Assembly (NCBI GenBank): GCA_023229525.1
Contig: JALNZC010000080.1
Coordinates: forward strand, 1 to 8,636
DNA length: 8,636 nucleotides
Source: Bacteroidales bacterium
GTDB taxonomy: Bacteria; Bacteroidota; Bacteroidia; Bacteroidales; FEN-979
Reading direction: 5' to 3'
In this document: positions 1-7,198 of the stretch, in pieces
Position numbering within the stretch: position 1 is the first letter of the stretch
Layout: every line of letters starts with the position of its first letter
The notes under the pieces: model-generated
Told to the model about the DNA's origin: nothing
Database searches by the model: none
Seen by the model: only the letters and a program-made list of their open reading frames with translations
Translations under genes and position numbers: made by a program

Positions 1-609
1 AACATGGAGGAAAATCCCAATCACTAACGCCATGATATAATTAAAATAGGGATTCAGCGAAATCGTCAATGTATTACTGAGTATATTGCTTGAAATGGAT
101 CCCAGTGGCGTCATCAGGGCAAAAATACCCAGGTATGCGAAAGCCCTGGTTTTGGAACAACCGTAATGGAGAAACAGGCTCATCAGTGTCAGTGAGATCG
201 GAATATTATGGACTACGATCCCCAGTACCAGCGAATGTTGAATTCTGAGATCAAAGTTCCGTACGATCGGCATTCCTTCAAGGAATGAATGGATACACAA
301 TCCTATAAGCAAAAGGAAGGGAGTAACCCGTTCACTTTCCGAATGGTCATGCCTGTGCCCATGTTCCGCACCCTCTGTTATGAGTTCCAACGTCAGTTGC
401 AGGAGAAACCCCAGTAGAACGAACACTCCGGTCAAAACAGTGGGGGTGGCGAACACCTCCGGGACCAGCTTTAAAAAAGTAATCCCGATCAGAAATGCCC
501 CGCTGAATGCAAGAAGGAATTTAAACACCCGCTGATCATCCGGTTTGAATAAAAAGATAAGTGAACCACTGACAAGAACGGTAACGATCAAAACCAAATT
601 AACAATCAT
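1..609 (-). CDS. ZIP-family divalent metal transporter, partial (3' end beyond window)
   Basis: This is an inner-membrane protein of the ZIP family, which imports Zn2+, Fe2+ or related ions. The 203 visible codons begin at ATG 607-609, with an in-frame stop just upstream, and run off the left edge without a stop. Hydrophobic segments alternate with short loops. A His-rich loop lies at residues 82-89 (EHGHRHDH) between the third and fourth membrane segments, as is usual for ZIPs. The TM4 signature is HSFLEG (H107, E111) and the TM5 signature is HNIP (H134, N135, P137). The usual acidic residue of TM5 (HNxPEG) is Ile138. The TM6 position that is often Glu before PLG is Thr167 (MTPLG). This suggests one metal site rather than two, which is an inference. 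The 170-bp gap to the next gene upstream makes operon membership uncertain. The ZIP assignment is solid, but the metal is unknown. Confidence 0.85.
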   Translation of the reverse strand, partial: MIVNLVLIVTVLVSGSLIFLFKPDDQRVFKFLLAFSGAFLIGITFLKLVPEVFATPTVLTGVFVLLGFLLQLTLELITEGAEHGHRHDHSESERVTPFLLLIGLCIHSFLEGMPIVRNFDLRIQHSLVLGIVVHNIPISLTLMSLFLHYGCSKTRAFAYLGIFALMTPLGSISSNILSNTLTISLNPYFNYIMALVIGIFLHV

Positions 610-653
610 CCCGGAACAATTTAGAATTAATGATTAACTGCAAATCCCCTGTT

Positions 654-799
654 TGCATCCTGCATCCTGCATCCCGCATCCTGTATCCAACATCCTGCAT
701 CCAGCATCAGGAGCGAAGCGACTTCATCGCGAGCGAAGCGAGCTCATCGGGCGCGAAGCGACCAGCACCCAGCATCCGTTCACTGAACATCCAGCACCC
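654..799. repeat. Composite array of degenerate 7-bp repeats (TGCATCC-like)
   Basis: Eight consecutive 7-bp units fill 654-709: TGCATCC three times, then CGCATCC, TGTATCC, AACATCC, TGCATCC and AGCATCA. Two more (AGCACCC, AGCATCC) lie at 764-777, and another two (AACATCC, AGCACCC) at 786-799. The block at 711-760, with a different 20-bp period, sits inside the array. The last two units lie within the 3' end of the cyclase-like gene and encode part of its C-terminal residues. The tract fills most of the 610-779 intergenic region, which holds no other recognisable gene. I recall similar GGATGCT-type strings between genes in Bacteroidetes, but cannot confirm that here. Replication slippage is the simplest origin. 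Confidence 0.85.
711..770. repeat. 20-bp tandem repeat containing GCGAAGCG, about 2.5 copies
   Basis: Units start at 711, 731 and 751 with an exact 20-bp period. The first two are GAGCGAAGCGACTTCATCGC and GAGCGAAGCGAGCTCATCGG. The third matches only in its first 11 bases (GCGCGAAGCGA) before changing into 7-bp-repeat sequence. Each unit contains GCGAAGCG, and GAGC/GCTC (731-734 with 742-745) could form a short hairpin. There is no T-tract beside it on either strand, so it does not look like an intrinsic terminator. It is more GC-rich than its surroundings. The function is unknown. Confidence 0.8.
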
Positions 800-1430
800 T
801 GAATTCCGTACTCGTCGGAACTCCTTTGAAATTTTCAATGAACCTGGCCGAAACCCATTGCAGACATCCTGTATCGGACTCCAACTCCAGGTTAACCAGA
901 TCGTTTTTAACTTTAATATAAAATTTCTCGCTTAACACGATCCTGTTTTCAACACTTTTTGTCATGAGACGTGCCGTAAGATCAATATCACTTCCATAAT
1001 AATCATTGGCTCCTTCGAAAAACGTGATATTATATACTTCGGTACAATAATGAATAGCCACCTTACAATTCAAAAAAAGGTCGGGATCGGGATGATGCCG
1101 TATCAGGAAAATGGAAGCATAAATATCTTCCAGCAAGGCGAAATAATTGTTGTTCGAAGGTTTGTTTACAAGCTCCTCGTCCGGTATAAATAACATCATC
1201 TCATCACCGATCCCCTTGACGATATTGTGCTGGAAATGGTTGGCGTATAAAAGATTGTTAAAAGTGTTGTTTAATTTACGGCCCCAATCGGTCAATCCGC
1301 CCATGTATTTAATATCGGTCGAGCGGTTGATATCCATAAAAAAACAAGTACCCGGGCAACGCGGGATGTTCTCGAGTGCCCGGATCAGGGCCTCCGATTT
1401 TGGATCTTTATCATGAATGTAATGGGCCAT
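780..1430 (-). CDS. Class III adenylate/guanylate cyclase-like protein, single domain
   Basis: The protein is soluble, with no membrane segment, and is essentially one class III cyclase homology domain. Numbering here is from an upstream TTG (1442); subtract 4 for the chosen ATG at 1430. The first metal-site motif is FFMDINRST (D37). The second is KGIGDE, with purine-site Lys K76 and metal D80. DYYG (D147) fits the second purine-contact position. The motif usually written VNxAARL reads IDLTARL, so the catalytic Asn is Asp (D154) while the transition-state Arg is kept (R158). Family members make cAMP or cGMP as dimers. Whether this one is active is open. It is the last gene of the operon, 8 bp after the STAS stop. 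The TTG start would overlap that stop by 3 bases; I prefer the ATG. Its last codons (RVLDVQ) lie in repeat-like DNA. Confidence 0.8.
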   Translation of the reverse strand: MAHYIHDKDPKSEALIRALENIPRCPGTCFFMDINRSTDIKYMGGLTDWGRKLNNTFNNLLYANHFQHNIVKGIGDEMMLFIPDEELVNKPSNNNYFALLEDIYASIFLIRHHPDPDLFLNCKVAIHYCTEVYNITFFEGANDYYGSDIDLTARLMTKSVENRIVLSEKFYIKVKNDLVNLELESDTGCLQWVSARFIENFKGVPTSTEFRVLDVQ

Positions 1431-1438
1431 GGGCCTGG

Positions 1439-1771
1439 TCAAAATACTTTAAGGGCTTCTTCCTGTGTTCCGTAAATTTCAAAAATATTCGTGAATCCTG
1501 AAATTTCAAAGATTTCACGGATATTTTCCTGAAGCCCGCAAAGCACGAACTTACCTTTTGAGATGGTGATTTTTTTTAGCGCCATTAGTAAAATACGTAA
1601 GCCGCTGCTGCTCACATAATCCATTTGAGAGCATTCAACCAATATCCGGTCGTTTTGGTTATCAATCATCTCCATCAGCTTTTTTTCCAGAATGCTGTAG
1701 TTGGTGGTATCCAACCGGCCATTGATGCCAATAATCGTGCATTGAGGTGTTTTCTGTTCTGTCAATTCCAT
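1439..1771 (-). CDS. STAS-domain protein, anti-sigma-factor-antagonist type
   Basis: This is a 110-residue single-domain cytosolic STAS protein, the usual size for SpoIIAA/RsbV homologues. The fold signature is visible: an N-terminal strand (CTIIGINGRLD), a helix, a strand (ILVECSQMDYV), then the phosphorylation loop SSSGLRILL at residues 54-62. S56 aligns with the Ser phosphorylated in SpoIIAA. The residue two before it, commonly Asp (DSSG), is Ser54 here. In known partner-switching systems the unphosphorylated STAS protein binds a target, and an RsbW-type kinase and a PP2C phosphatase add and remove the phosphate. Both activities are predicted in the gene 18 bp upstream, so that protein is the likely partner. 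The start is ATG 1769-1771. No sigma factor or separate anti-sigma factor is encoded nearby. Confidence 0.9.
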   Translation of the reverse strand: MELTEQKTPQCTIIGINGRLDTTNYSILEKKLMEMIDNQNDRILVECSQMDYVSSSGLRILLMALKKITISKGKFVLCGLQENIREIFEISGFTNIFEIYGTQEEALKVF

Positions 1772-1789
1772 ACTTCTTTGGTTATTAAG

Positions 1790-4165
1790 TTAAAAATTCT
1801 TGGTTAAAGTCACAATATTTTGATCATTGGTACGCTGGTATTCCACCCCATCCATCATCTCCCGGACAAAATGAATTCCTAGACCACCGATCTTTCGTTC
1901 CTCCAAAGGTTTACCGAATTGATCGCTGACTTTCGCTTCCAGGAGGTTAAAGGGCTTCCCATCATCAATTATCTGAATCCTCAACCGGTGCGAATCCATC
2001 AGCGCGAAATTAACAATTATCCGGTGATCTGATTTTTCTTCGAAAGCATAAAAAACAATATTGGTAAACAACTCTTCGATAACGAGGTTGAGTTCCATAA
2101 TGGTCTTCCCTGGAATCTTCCAGGATTCAGCCAATGATTCAAGTTGTACAACGAGTTTATCAAGCTCGGTAAGTTGATTGGCCAGATTTAATTGTACATT
2201 TTGCATGCTGTCAGATTTTGAAGCTCTCGGATCTTTATATTGCAATGCCAGGATGGTAATATCATCGGCTTGTTCAGTGCCGGTGGAAAACCGCTTAAGT
2301 TGATAGATCAATGTTTCGGTCAGTTCCTTTGAGCTTTTATTGGCTAACATAGCCAGCGATTCGGTAAGTTGGGCTTCTCCAAAGAAATCATTGGATTTAT
2401 TCAAGGCATCGGTAATACCATCAGTGGATAAAACCAGGATTTCCCTCGAATGAAAAGAAAACCTGCCGGAGGTATATTTTTCCGTATCGAAAATACCCAG
2501 TGGTAATCCATTCCTGACCTTTAACTGCCTGACTTTCCCATCGGCGCTAATGATGTATGGATAGTTATGTCCCGCATTACAGAAGTCCATTTCACCGGTT
2601 TTCAAATCAACGATTCCGGCGAAAAAAGTCACAAACATCTGGTTGGGATTTTCAAGGCAGAGTTCCTTGTTAATGCTCTGCATCACCTCTTCAATAGGAC
2701 GGTTGGCGATAAGTTTTGCACGAAGCAAAGTTCGGGTCACCATCATAAATAAGGAGGCTGGCACACCTTTCCCTGCGACATCCCCGATAGCAATGCAAAG
2801 GTGATCCGGATCAAGATAGAAAAAATCGTAAAGATCGCCACCGACAGCCTTTGCCGGGTCAATGGTTGCAAAAAGATCCCAGTTTTCCGGTGTATTGAAA
2901 CCACGTGGAAGCATACCCATCTGAATAGTGTGGGCAACATTCAGCTCACTTTCGATCTTTTCCTTCGCGATGGTGGTCTCCTGCAAGTTCAGGATGTAAC
3001 TGCTCAGTTCATCCTGCATTACCGAAAAAGCTTTGGTAAGTTGTGCAATTTCATCACGTGATTTTCGTATCGGAAGTTTTGCATGAAAATCACCTTGACC
3101 GATTTTCCGGGTAGCTTCAACTAGGCGACTGATCGGCCTTGTGAGGCGTCGTGTTATCAAAACGGTGGTTATTAAAAGAGCCACGAGGCTAAAGCTAAAT
3201 ATCCACAGCAGGTCTTTAAGGAATTGAAGCAGGTCAGAAAGAAGTTCCCTGGAAGGAAACATAATTCCGAATGACCAACCAGTGGAGGAAACCGGGGCAT
3301 ACGAAATAAAACTGGATGAGTGTTTGGCTTCAAGACCATCCATGCTGGAAAAACCGGTCTTACCATTCATCATATTTTTTATAGCCAGGATCGTCTCCGT
3401 TCCTTTCCCTTTTCGTGCAACATCGAGAATATTTTTATTGACAAATCCAGGCTTCGGGAAAGTAAGGATCCTCCCATTATGTGAAATCAAAAACCCATAC
3501 CCTGATTTGTAAACCTTGATCCCATTCACGATTTCCTGAAAAGTCGCCAAAGATATATCCATGGTCAGGACTCCGATGAACTTCCGGCTACCGTTAACCG
3601 ATTTGTAAATGGGAACAGAATATGTACACATCAAAGTGTCTCCGCCTCCTTTATCAAAATAAGGTTCGGTCCACACCGGCTTGTTGAGTAATTTGGGCAA
3701 CCGGAACCAGTCTTTGGTGAAATAATCATAATTGCGCCCACCCAACATTTTTTGGATGACCCCCGTGGAACGCTCAAAGGTATATGCCGCATACCAATAA
3801 GTATCCTTGTCAAAGGCATAGGGTTCAAAAGCCAAAGCACTTCCGAAAACAACATCATTTCTGATCACGAAATCTTTGGCTATCCTGATCACATCATTAT
3901 AACTCACATTGGGATTTTCAAGTGCATGGACCAGGGTCTGTGGCACCAGTTCAACCGGTAACAGGGTGTTTTCAAAGCGAACAATCGTCTGCTGTGTAAG
4001 GATATCAGCGTCTTTCTGAGCTCCCTCAACCAATAACCTTACCGAATATCCATAACTGTAAACAAAGGCAATAAAAAAAATGATCAGGATAGCGACAAGA
4101 AAAAAGAGGCTGTAACGAAATGCCAGTCCCCAGAAACGGAAATACTTCGGAAATTTAAAACGCAA
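1790..4165 (-). CDS. Membrane sensor with dCache, HAMP, PP2C/SpoIIE phosphatase and RsbW-like kinase domains
   Basis: This 791-residue protein holds all control parts of a partner switch. Order: TM1 about 15-40; periplasmic dCache domain about 41-315; TM2 about 318-338; HAMP about 339-392; short coiled linker; SpoIIE-type PP2C phosphatase about 415-642; HATPase about 660-791. PP2C metal residues are visible in GGDLYD (D444, D447), GDVAGKG (D462), STDG (D582) and QADD (D634/D635). The kinase domain keeps the N-box EELFTN (E698, N702), the DDG box (D734-G736) and the Gly-rich GGLGIHFV (from 760), so both enzymes look intact. Expected substrate: the STAS protein encoded next. In dCache, Y146, K151, W153, F154, Y169, D171 and D203 resemble the amino-acid-binding pattern. 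The start appears to be TTG at 4165: an in-frame TAA lies just upstream, and the first internal Met is residue 140. Confidence 0.92.
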   Translation of the reverse strand: MRFKFPKYFRFWGLAFRYSLFFLVAILIIFFIAFVYSYGYSVRLLVEGAQKDADILTQQTIVRFENTLLPVELVPQTLVHALENPNVSYNDVIRIAKDFVIRNDVVFGSALAFEPYAFDKDTYWYAAYTFERSTGVIQKMLGGRNYDYFTKDWFRLPKLLNKPVWTEPYFDKGGGDTLMCTYSVPIYKSVNGSRKFIGVLTMDISLATFQEIVNGIKVYKSGYGFLISHNGRILTFPKPGFVNKNILDVARKGKGTETILAIKNMMNGKTGFSSMDGLEAKHSSSFISYAPVSSTGWSFGIMFPSRELLSDLLQFLKDLLWIFSFSLVALLITTVLITRRLTRPISRLVEATRKIGQGDFHAKLPIRKSRDEIAQLTKAFSVMQDELSSYILNLQETTIAKEKIESELNVAHTIQMGMLPRGFNTPENWDLFATIDPAKAVGGDLYDFFYLDPDHLCIAIGDVAGKGVPASLFMMVTRTLLRAKLIANRPIEEVMQSINKELCLENPNQMFVTFFAGIVDLKTGEMDFCNAGHNYPYIISADGKVRQLKVRNGLPLGIFDTEKYTSGRFSFHSREILVLSTDGITDALNKSNDFFGEAQLTESLAMLANKSSKELTETLIYQLKRFSTGTEQADDITILALQYKDPRASKSDSMQNVQLNLANQLTELDKLVVQLESLAESWKIPGKTIMELNLVIEELFTNIVFYAFEEKSDHRIIVNFALMDSHRLRIQIIDDGKPFNLLEAKVSDQFGKPLEERKIGGLGIHFVREMMDGVEYQRTNDQNIVTLTKNF

Positions 4166-4191
4166 TGGTCGTCCGGATTAAAAATTCAGGG

Positions 4192-4199
4192 TAAAGATA
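4192..4199 (-). promoter_or_regulatory. Possible -7 element for the sensor operon
   Basis: Read on the minus strand this is TATCTTTA, one mismatch from the Bacteroidetes TAnnTTTG -7 element. It lies about 27 bases before the TTG start. No convincing TTTG is seen at the -33 distance, so the call is weak. It sits in the 108-bp divergent gap shared with pepD. Confidence 0.3.
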
Positions 4200-4232
4200 A
4201 AAAATTTAAATACCGGCGAATCTGATTTTAGA

Positions 4233-4240
4233 TATTTTTG
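4233..4240 (+). promoter_or_regulatory. Probable -7 element for the pepD-M28 pair
   Basis: TATTTTTG matches TAnnTTTG fully. Transcription would start a few bases downstream and leave an AT-rich 5' UTR of roughly 25-30 nt. The -33 region holds TTTA-type sequence, not a clean TTTG. No Shine-Dalgarno sequence precedes the ATG at 4274, as is normal for this phylum. Confidence 0.45.
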
Positions 4241-4273
4241 CACATAGCAATCCATTTCTAAAAAACGAATAAT

Positions 4274-5734
4274 ATGAATGACAATACTCACCAACTACAA
4301 CCATCGAGACTCTGGCATTATTTCCAGGAGATTTGTAAGATTCCACGCCCTTCGAAAAAAGAAGAAAAGATAGCAGCATATCTTGTCGATTTTGCCAAAA
4401 CCCATCTGCTCGACTTCAAGATGGATGCCACCGGGAATGTGATCATCCGCAAACCGGCAGTACCGGGTTATGAGAACCGGAAAGGTGTTATACTTCAATC
4501 ACATATGGATATGGTTTGCGAGAAAAATTCTGAAACGGTTCATGACTTCAGCCGCGATCCCATCCTACCCTGGATCGATGGCGAATGGGTGAAAGCCCGT
4601 GGAACTACCCTTGGGGCGGATGACGGTATCGGGATCGCGGCTACTCTTGCCATACTTGAAGCAACTGATATTCCCCATGGCCCAATTGAAGCGCTTTTTA
4701 CGGTAGATGAAGAGACTGGTCTTACAGGAGCTTTTGCACTGGAACCGGATCAATTACAGGGGCGGATACTGATCAATCTCGATTCTGAGGATGAGGGTCA
4801 GCTGTTTATCGGTTGTGCAGGAGGCAAAGATACCGTGGCTACGCTGGCATTTGAATCGGTATCGGTACCCTCGGGTCATATCGCTTTAAAAGCGAACATG
4901 ACCGGTTTGAAAGGAGGTCATTCAGGCGACGACATTAACAAAGGATTGGGCAATGCAGTGAAACTTATGAACCGCTTTCTCTGGAATGCACAGCATTCTT
5001 TTGAAATTGCAGTGGCTTCTTTCAACGCCGGCAACCTTCGAAACGCCATTGCCCGTGAAGCATTTGCCTTATTCACGGTTCCTGTTGAAAATGAAAAAGC
5101 CTTATTGGACTATGCCGTGACATTTTCACGGGAGGTTCATGAAGAGTTGTATATCACCGAACCCGGACTAATGTTTTCTATTGAACGTGCCGCTATTCCT
5201 GAGTATGTCCTTGATGATGCACTTCAATCTGATATCCTTGATGCATTGTATACATGTCCGCACGGAGTAATAGCAATGTCTCGTGAAATTCCCAATTTCG
5301 TTGAATCCTCGACTAACCTGGCTTCAATTCGCATGGAAGACGAGAAGATCCTCATTACCACGAGTCAACGTAGCAGTGTGGAATCGTCGAAGAAAGACGT
5401 TGCAGATATGGTTGCCTGTGTGTTCTATCTGATAGATGCGGAAGTTGAACAATCACAGGGATATCCCGGATGGAAACCCAATCCTGACTCGGAAATTCTC
5501 AGAATAACAATCGACTCGTATCGGAGTCTATTTAACCAGGAACCAAAGGTTCTGGCCATTCATGCCGGACTGGAATGTGGGTTGGTAGGAGCCATTTATC
5601 CGGGTATGGATATGGTTTCATTTGGTCCGACCATCAAAGGAGCCCACTCACCTGACGAACGTTTGGATATCAAATCTACCGTTAAGTTCTGGGAACTGAC
5701 GTTGGATGTACTGAAGAATATCCCCATTCAATAA
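4274..5734 (+). CDS. pepD: Cytosolic dipeptidase PepD (aminoacyl-histidine dipeptidase, M20 family)
   Basis: PepD (carnosinase-like, M20C) is a dinuclear zinc enzyme that cleaves Xaa-His and other unblocked dipeptides. At 486 residues it has the family's usual length, and no signal peptide is visible. Metal and catalytic motifs occur in order: SHMDM (H77, catalytic D79), LGADDG (bridging D116), VDEETG (catalytic E146, metal E147), NLDSED (D170) and KGAHSPDER (H458). The lid domain between the catalytic halves includes GLKGGHSGDDI (211-221), typical of PepD. The spacing of these residues fits the family well and nothing appears missing. It starts at ATG 4274, and the M28 peptidase gene follows after 6 bp, so the two are probably cotranscribed. 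Role by inference: the last step of peptide use, releasing free amino acids in the cytosol. Confidence 0.95.
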   Translation: MNDNTHQLQPSRLWHYFQEICKIPRPSKKEEKIAAYLVDFAKTHLLDFKMDATGNVIIRKPAVPGYENRKGVILQSHMDMVCEKNSETVHDFSRDPILPWIDGEWVKARGTTLGADDGIGIAATLAILEATDIPHGPIEALFTVDEETGLTGAFALEPDQLQGRILINLDSEDEGQLFIGCAGGKDTVATLAFESVSVPSGHIALKANMTGLKGGHSGDDINKGLGNAVKLMNRFLWNAQHSFEIAVASFNAGNLRNAIAREAFALFTVPVENEKALLDYAVTFSREVHEELYITEPGLMFSIERAAIPEYVLDDALQSDILDALYTCPHGVIAMSREIPNFVESSTNLASIRMEDEKILITTSQRSSVESSKKDVADMVACVFYLIDAEVEQSQGYPGWKPNPDSEILRITIDSYRSLFNQEPKVLAIHAGLECGLVGAIYPGMDMVSFGPTIKGAHSPDERLDIKSTVKFWELTLDVLKNIPIQ

Positions 5735-5740
5735 GCAACC

Positions 5741-7198
5741 ATGATGATTCGGTTATTGATATTACTCCCCGCGTTTTGGATTCATCTTTCTCTCCTGGCT
5801 CAGGGAGTTTCATTTTCCATGGATAAGGATGCGGTCAGATCCCGTTTATTCCATGATGTGGCGGTTCTTACATCCGATTCCCTTCAGGGCCGTGAAGCCG
5901 GAGAAAAAGGCGAACGGAAAGCAGCTTCATATCTTGAATCGCAATTCAGAGCTATCGGCTTACTTCCAAAGGGTGATACGACGAATAGTTATTTCCAGCG
6001 TTTCTCAAAATTTCAGGTCGGTTATAAATGGACCATTAAATTCTTTGTTAATGGCCACGCCCTTATTTACCGGAAAGATTTTGGATTTACTTCATTATCC
6101 ATGAATGGGCATGGAATTGGCCCGCTCGTAGACGGTTCGGAAGGGCTTGTTATTCCGGAAAAGGGGATTGACCAGTTATCCGCCGCCATGGATTTGGGTG
6201 GAACTTTTGTGCTGATAAACCTCTGGGTTCCCGATTCGCTCATCAGCGATACTTCCATAGCCCGAAAACTAACTCCCCGCTACCGGATGACGAATGTTTT
6301 GGAAAGAGGTGCAAGGGGAGTCATCTTCTGGAATCCAGATTCACAAGGGAGTAAAGAATTATTTGATTTCCAATTTCCCGACACTTTGCCGGGAATTGCG
6401 TTATATGTCAACATTAGTACTGCAGAGCGACTGAAACAACATCTGGGTGAATTGGCAGATATCAATGTTCAGATAGATCGGAAAATGAGTACGTTTGTCA
6501 ATGTAATAGGTTTCCTTGATAACCGGGCACCCCGGACAATTGTTGTGGGAGCTCATTTTGATCATCTGGGATTAAGGAAAAATGGCAAGATCCGCTATGG
6601 TGCTGATGATAATGCCAGCGGTACCGCAGGGATGCTTGAGCTGGCAAGATATTTTTCCATGCACCGGGACACCTTGAACAACTATCTCTTTATTGGCTTT
6701 ACAGCAGAGGAGAAAGGCCTTTGGGGATCAGATTATTTTATTCATTATCCGACCATCCCATTATCTGACATTAGGTTGATGCTGAACCTGGATATGATAG
6801 GTCGTTTGGGTTGTGAAGGAAACCAGATGGAAATTGAGGCTGTAGGATCATCACCGCTATGGCGACAAATTATTCATAATATACCGGATGCTGGTTTCAG
6901 AATAAAGTGTATCAACGCATCTTTACCCTTTTCCGATCATGATGCATTTTACAAAGCAGGGATTCCAGTCATTTTTTTCAATACCGGATTGCATGATGAC
7001 TATCATACGATCACAGATAAGCCACATACTTTAAATTATGATGGAATGGTCAAAATCATGCAATTTGCTGAATATCTTCTTGTTACCAGTAATCGAAATT
7101 CCGTAATCCCTTACCATAAAGTATCTTTTATCCCTATGGCTTCAGCATGGGTTGGATTCTTGTTTCAGGCTTTGGGTTGGGCTTTAACTATCAATTAA
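5741..7198 (+). CDS. Exported M28-family zinc aminopeptidase
   Basis: This 485-residue protein starts with a signal peptide of about 20 residues (hydrophobic, ending SLLA before QG), so it is probably periplasmic or secreted. No lipobox is seen. A region at about 100-250 resembles the PA-type insert common in M28 enzymes. The catalytic domain covers about 250-450. Expected zinc ligands are H272 (AHFDH), D290 (GADDNASG), E324 (TAEEKG), D351 (NLDMIG) and H422 (DDYHTITD), with D274 and E323 as catalytic residues. All are present, so an active aminopeptidase is likely; the substrate is unknown. The last 30 or so residues (from about 452) are not part of the family core and end in a hydrophobic stretch. 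The gene starts 6 bp after pepD; a second ATG at 5744 is an equally possible start. Its stop overlaps the convergent gene's stop. Confidence 0.92.
   Translation: MMIRLLILLPAFWIHLSLLAQGVSFSMDKDAVRSRLFHDVAVLTSDSLQGREAGEKGERKAASYLESQFRAIGLLPKGDTTNSYFQRFSKFQVGYKWTIKFFVNGHALIYRKDFGFTSLSMNGHGIGPLVDGSEGLVIPEKGIDQLSAAMDLGGTFVLINLWVPDSLISDTSIARKLTPRYRMTNVLERGARGVIFWNPDSQGSKELFDFQFPDTLPGIALYVNISTAERLKQHLGELADINVQIDRKMSTFVNVIGFLDNRAPRTIVVGAHFDHLGLRKNGKIRYGADDNASGTAGMLELARYFSMHRDTLNNYLFIGFTAEEKGLWGSDYFIHYPTIPLSDIRLMLNLDMIGRLGCEGNQMEIEAVGSSPLWRQIIHNIPDAGFRIKCINASLPFSDHDAFYKAGIPVIFFNTGLHDDYHTITDKPHTLNYDGMVKIMQFAEYLLVTSNRNSVIPYHKVSFIPMASAWVGFLFQALGWALTIN

Noticed and set aside
618..644. Possible promoter for the ZIP gene (TTTG and TAAATTG on the minus strand)
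   Set aside because: The spacing is 16 nt rather than about 19, the -7 element has mismatches, and the start point would fall almost on the ATG.
711..760. Possible terminator for the three-gene operon
   Set aside because: Only 4-bp stems can be drawn (GAGC/GCTC, TCGC/GCGA), and no T-tract follows on the minus strand.
654..777. Possible CRISPR array
   Set aside because: Repeats of 7 and 20 bp directly abut with no unique spacers, and no cas genes are nearby.
630..935. 101-codon plus-strand reading frame across the repeats
   Set aside because: Most of it translates repeats (His-Pro-Ala-Ser-type peptides), and the rest is antisense to the cyclase-like gene. It has no domain or promoter.
1431..1442. 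TTG start at 1442 for the cyclase-like gene, overlapping the STAS stop
   Set aside because: It adds only four residues outside the domain, and an ATG lies 12 bases further on. It remains possible through translational coupling.
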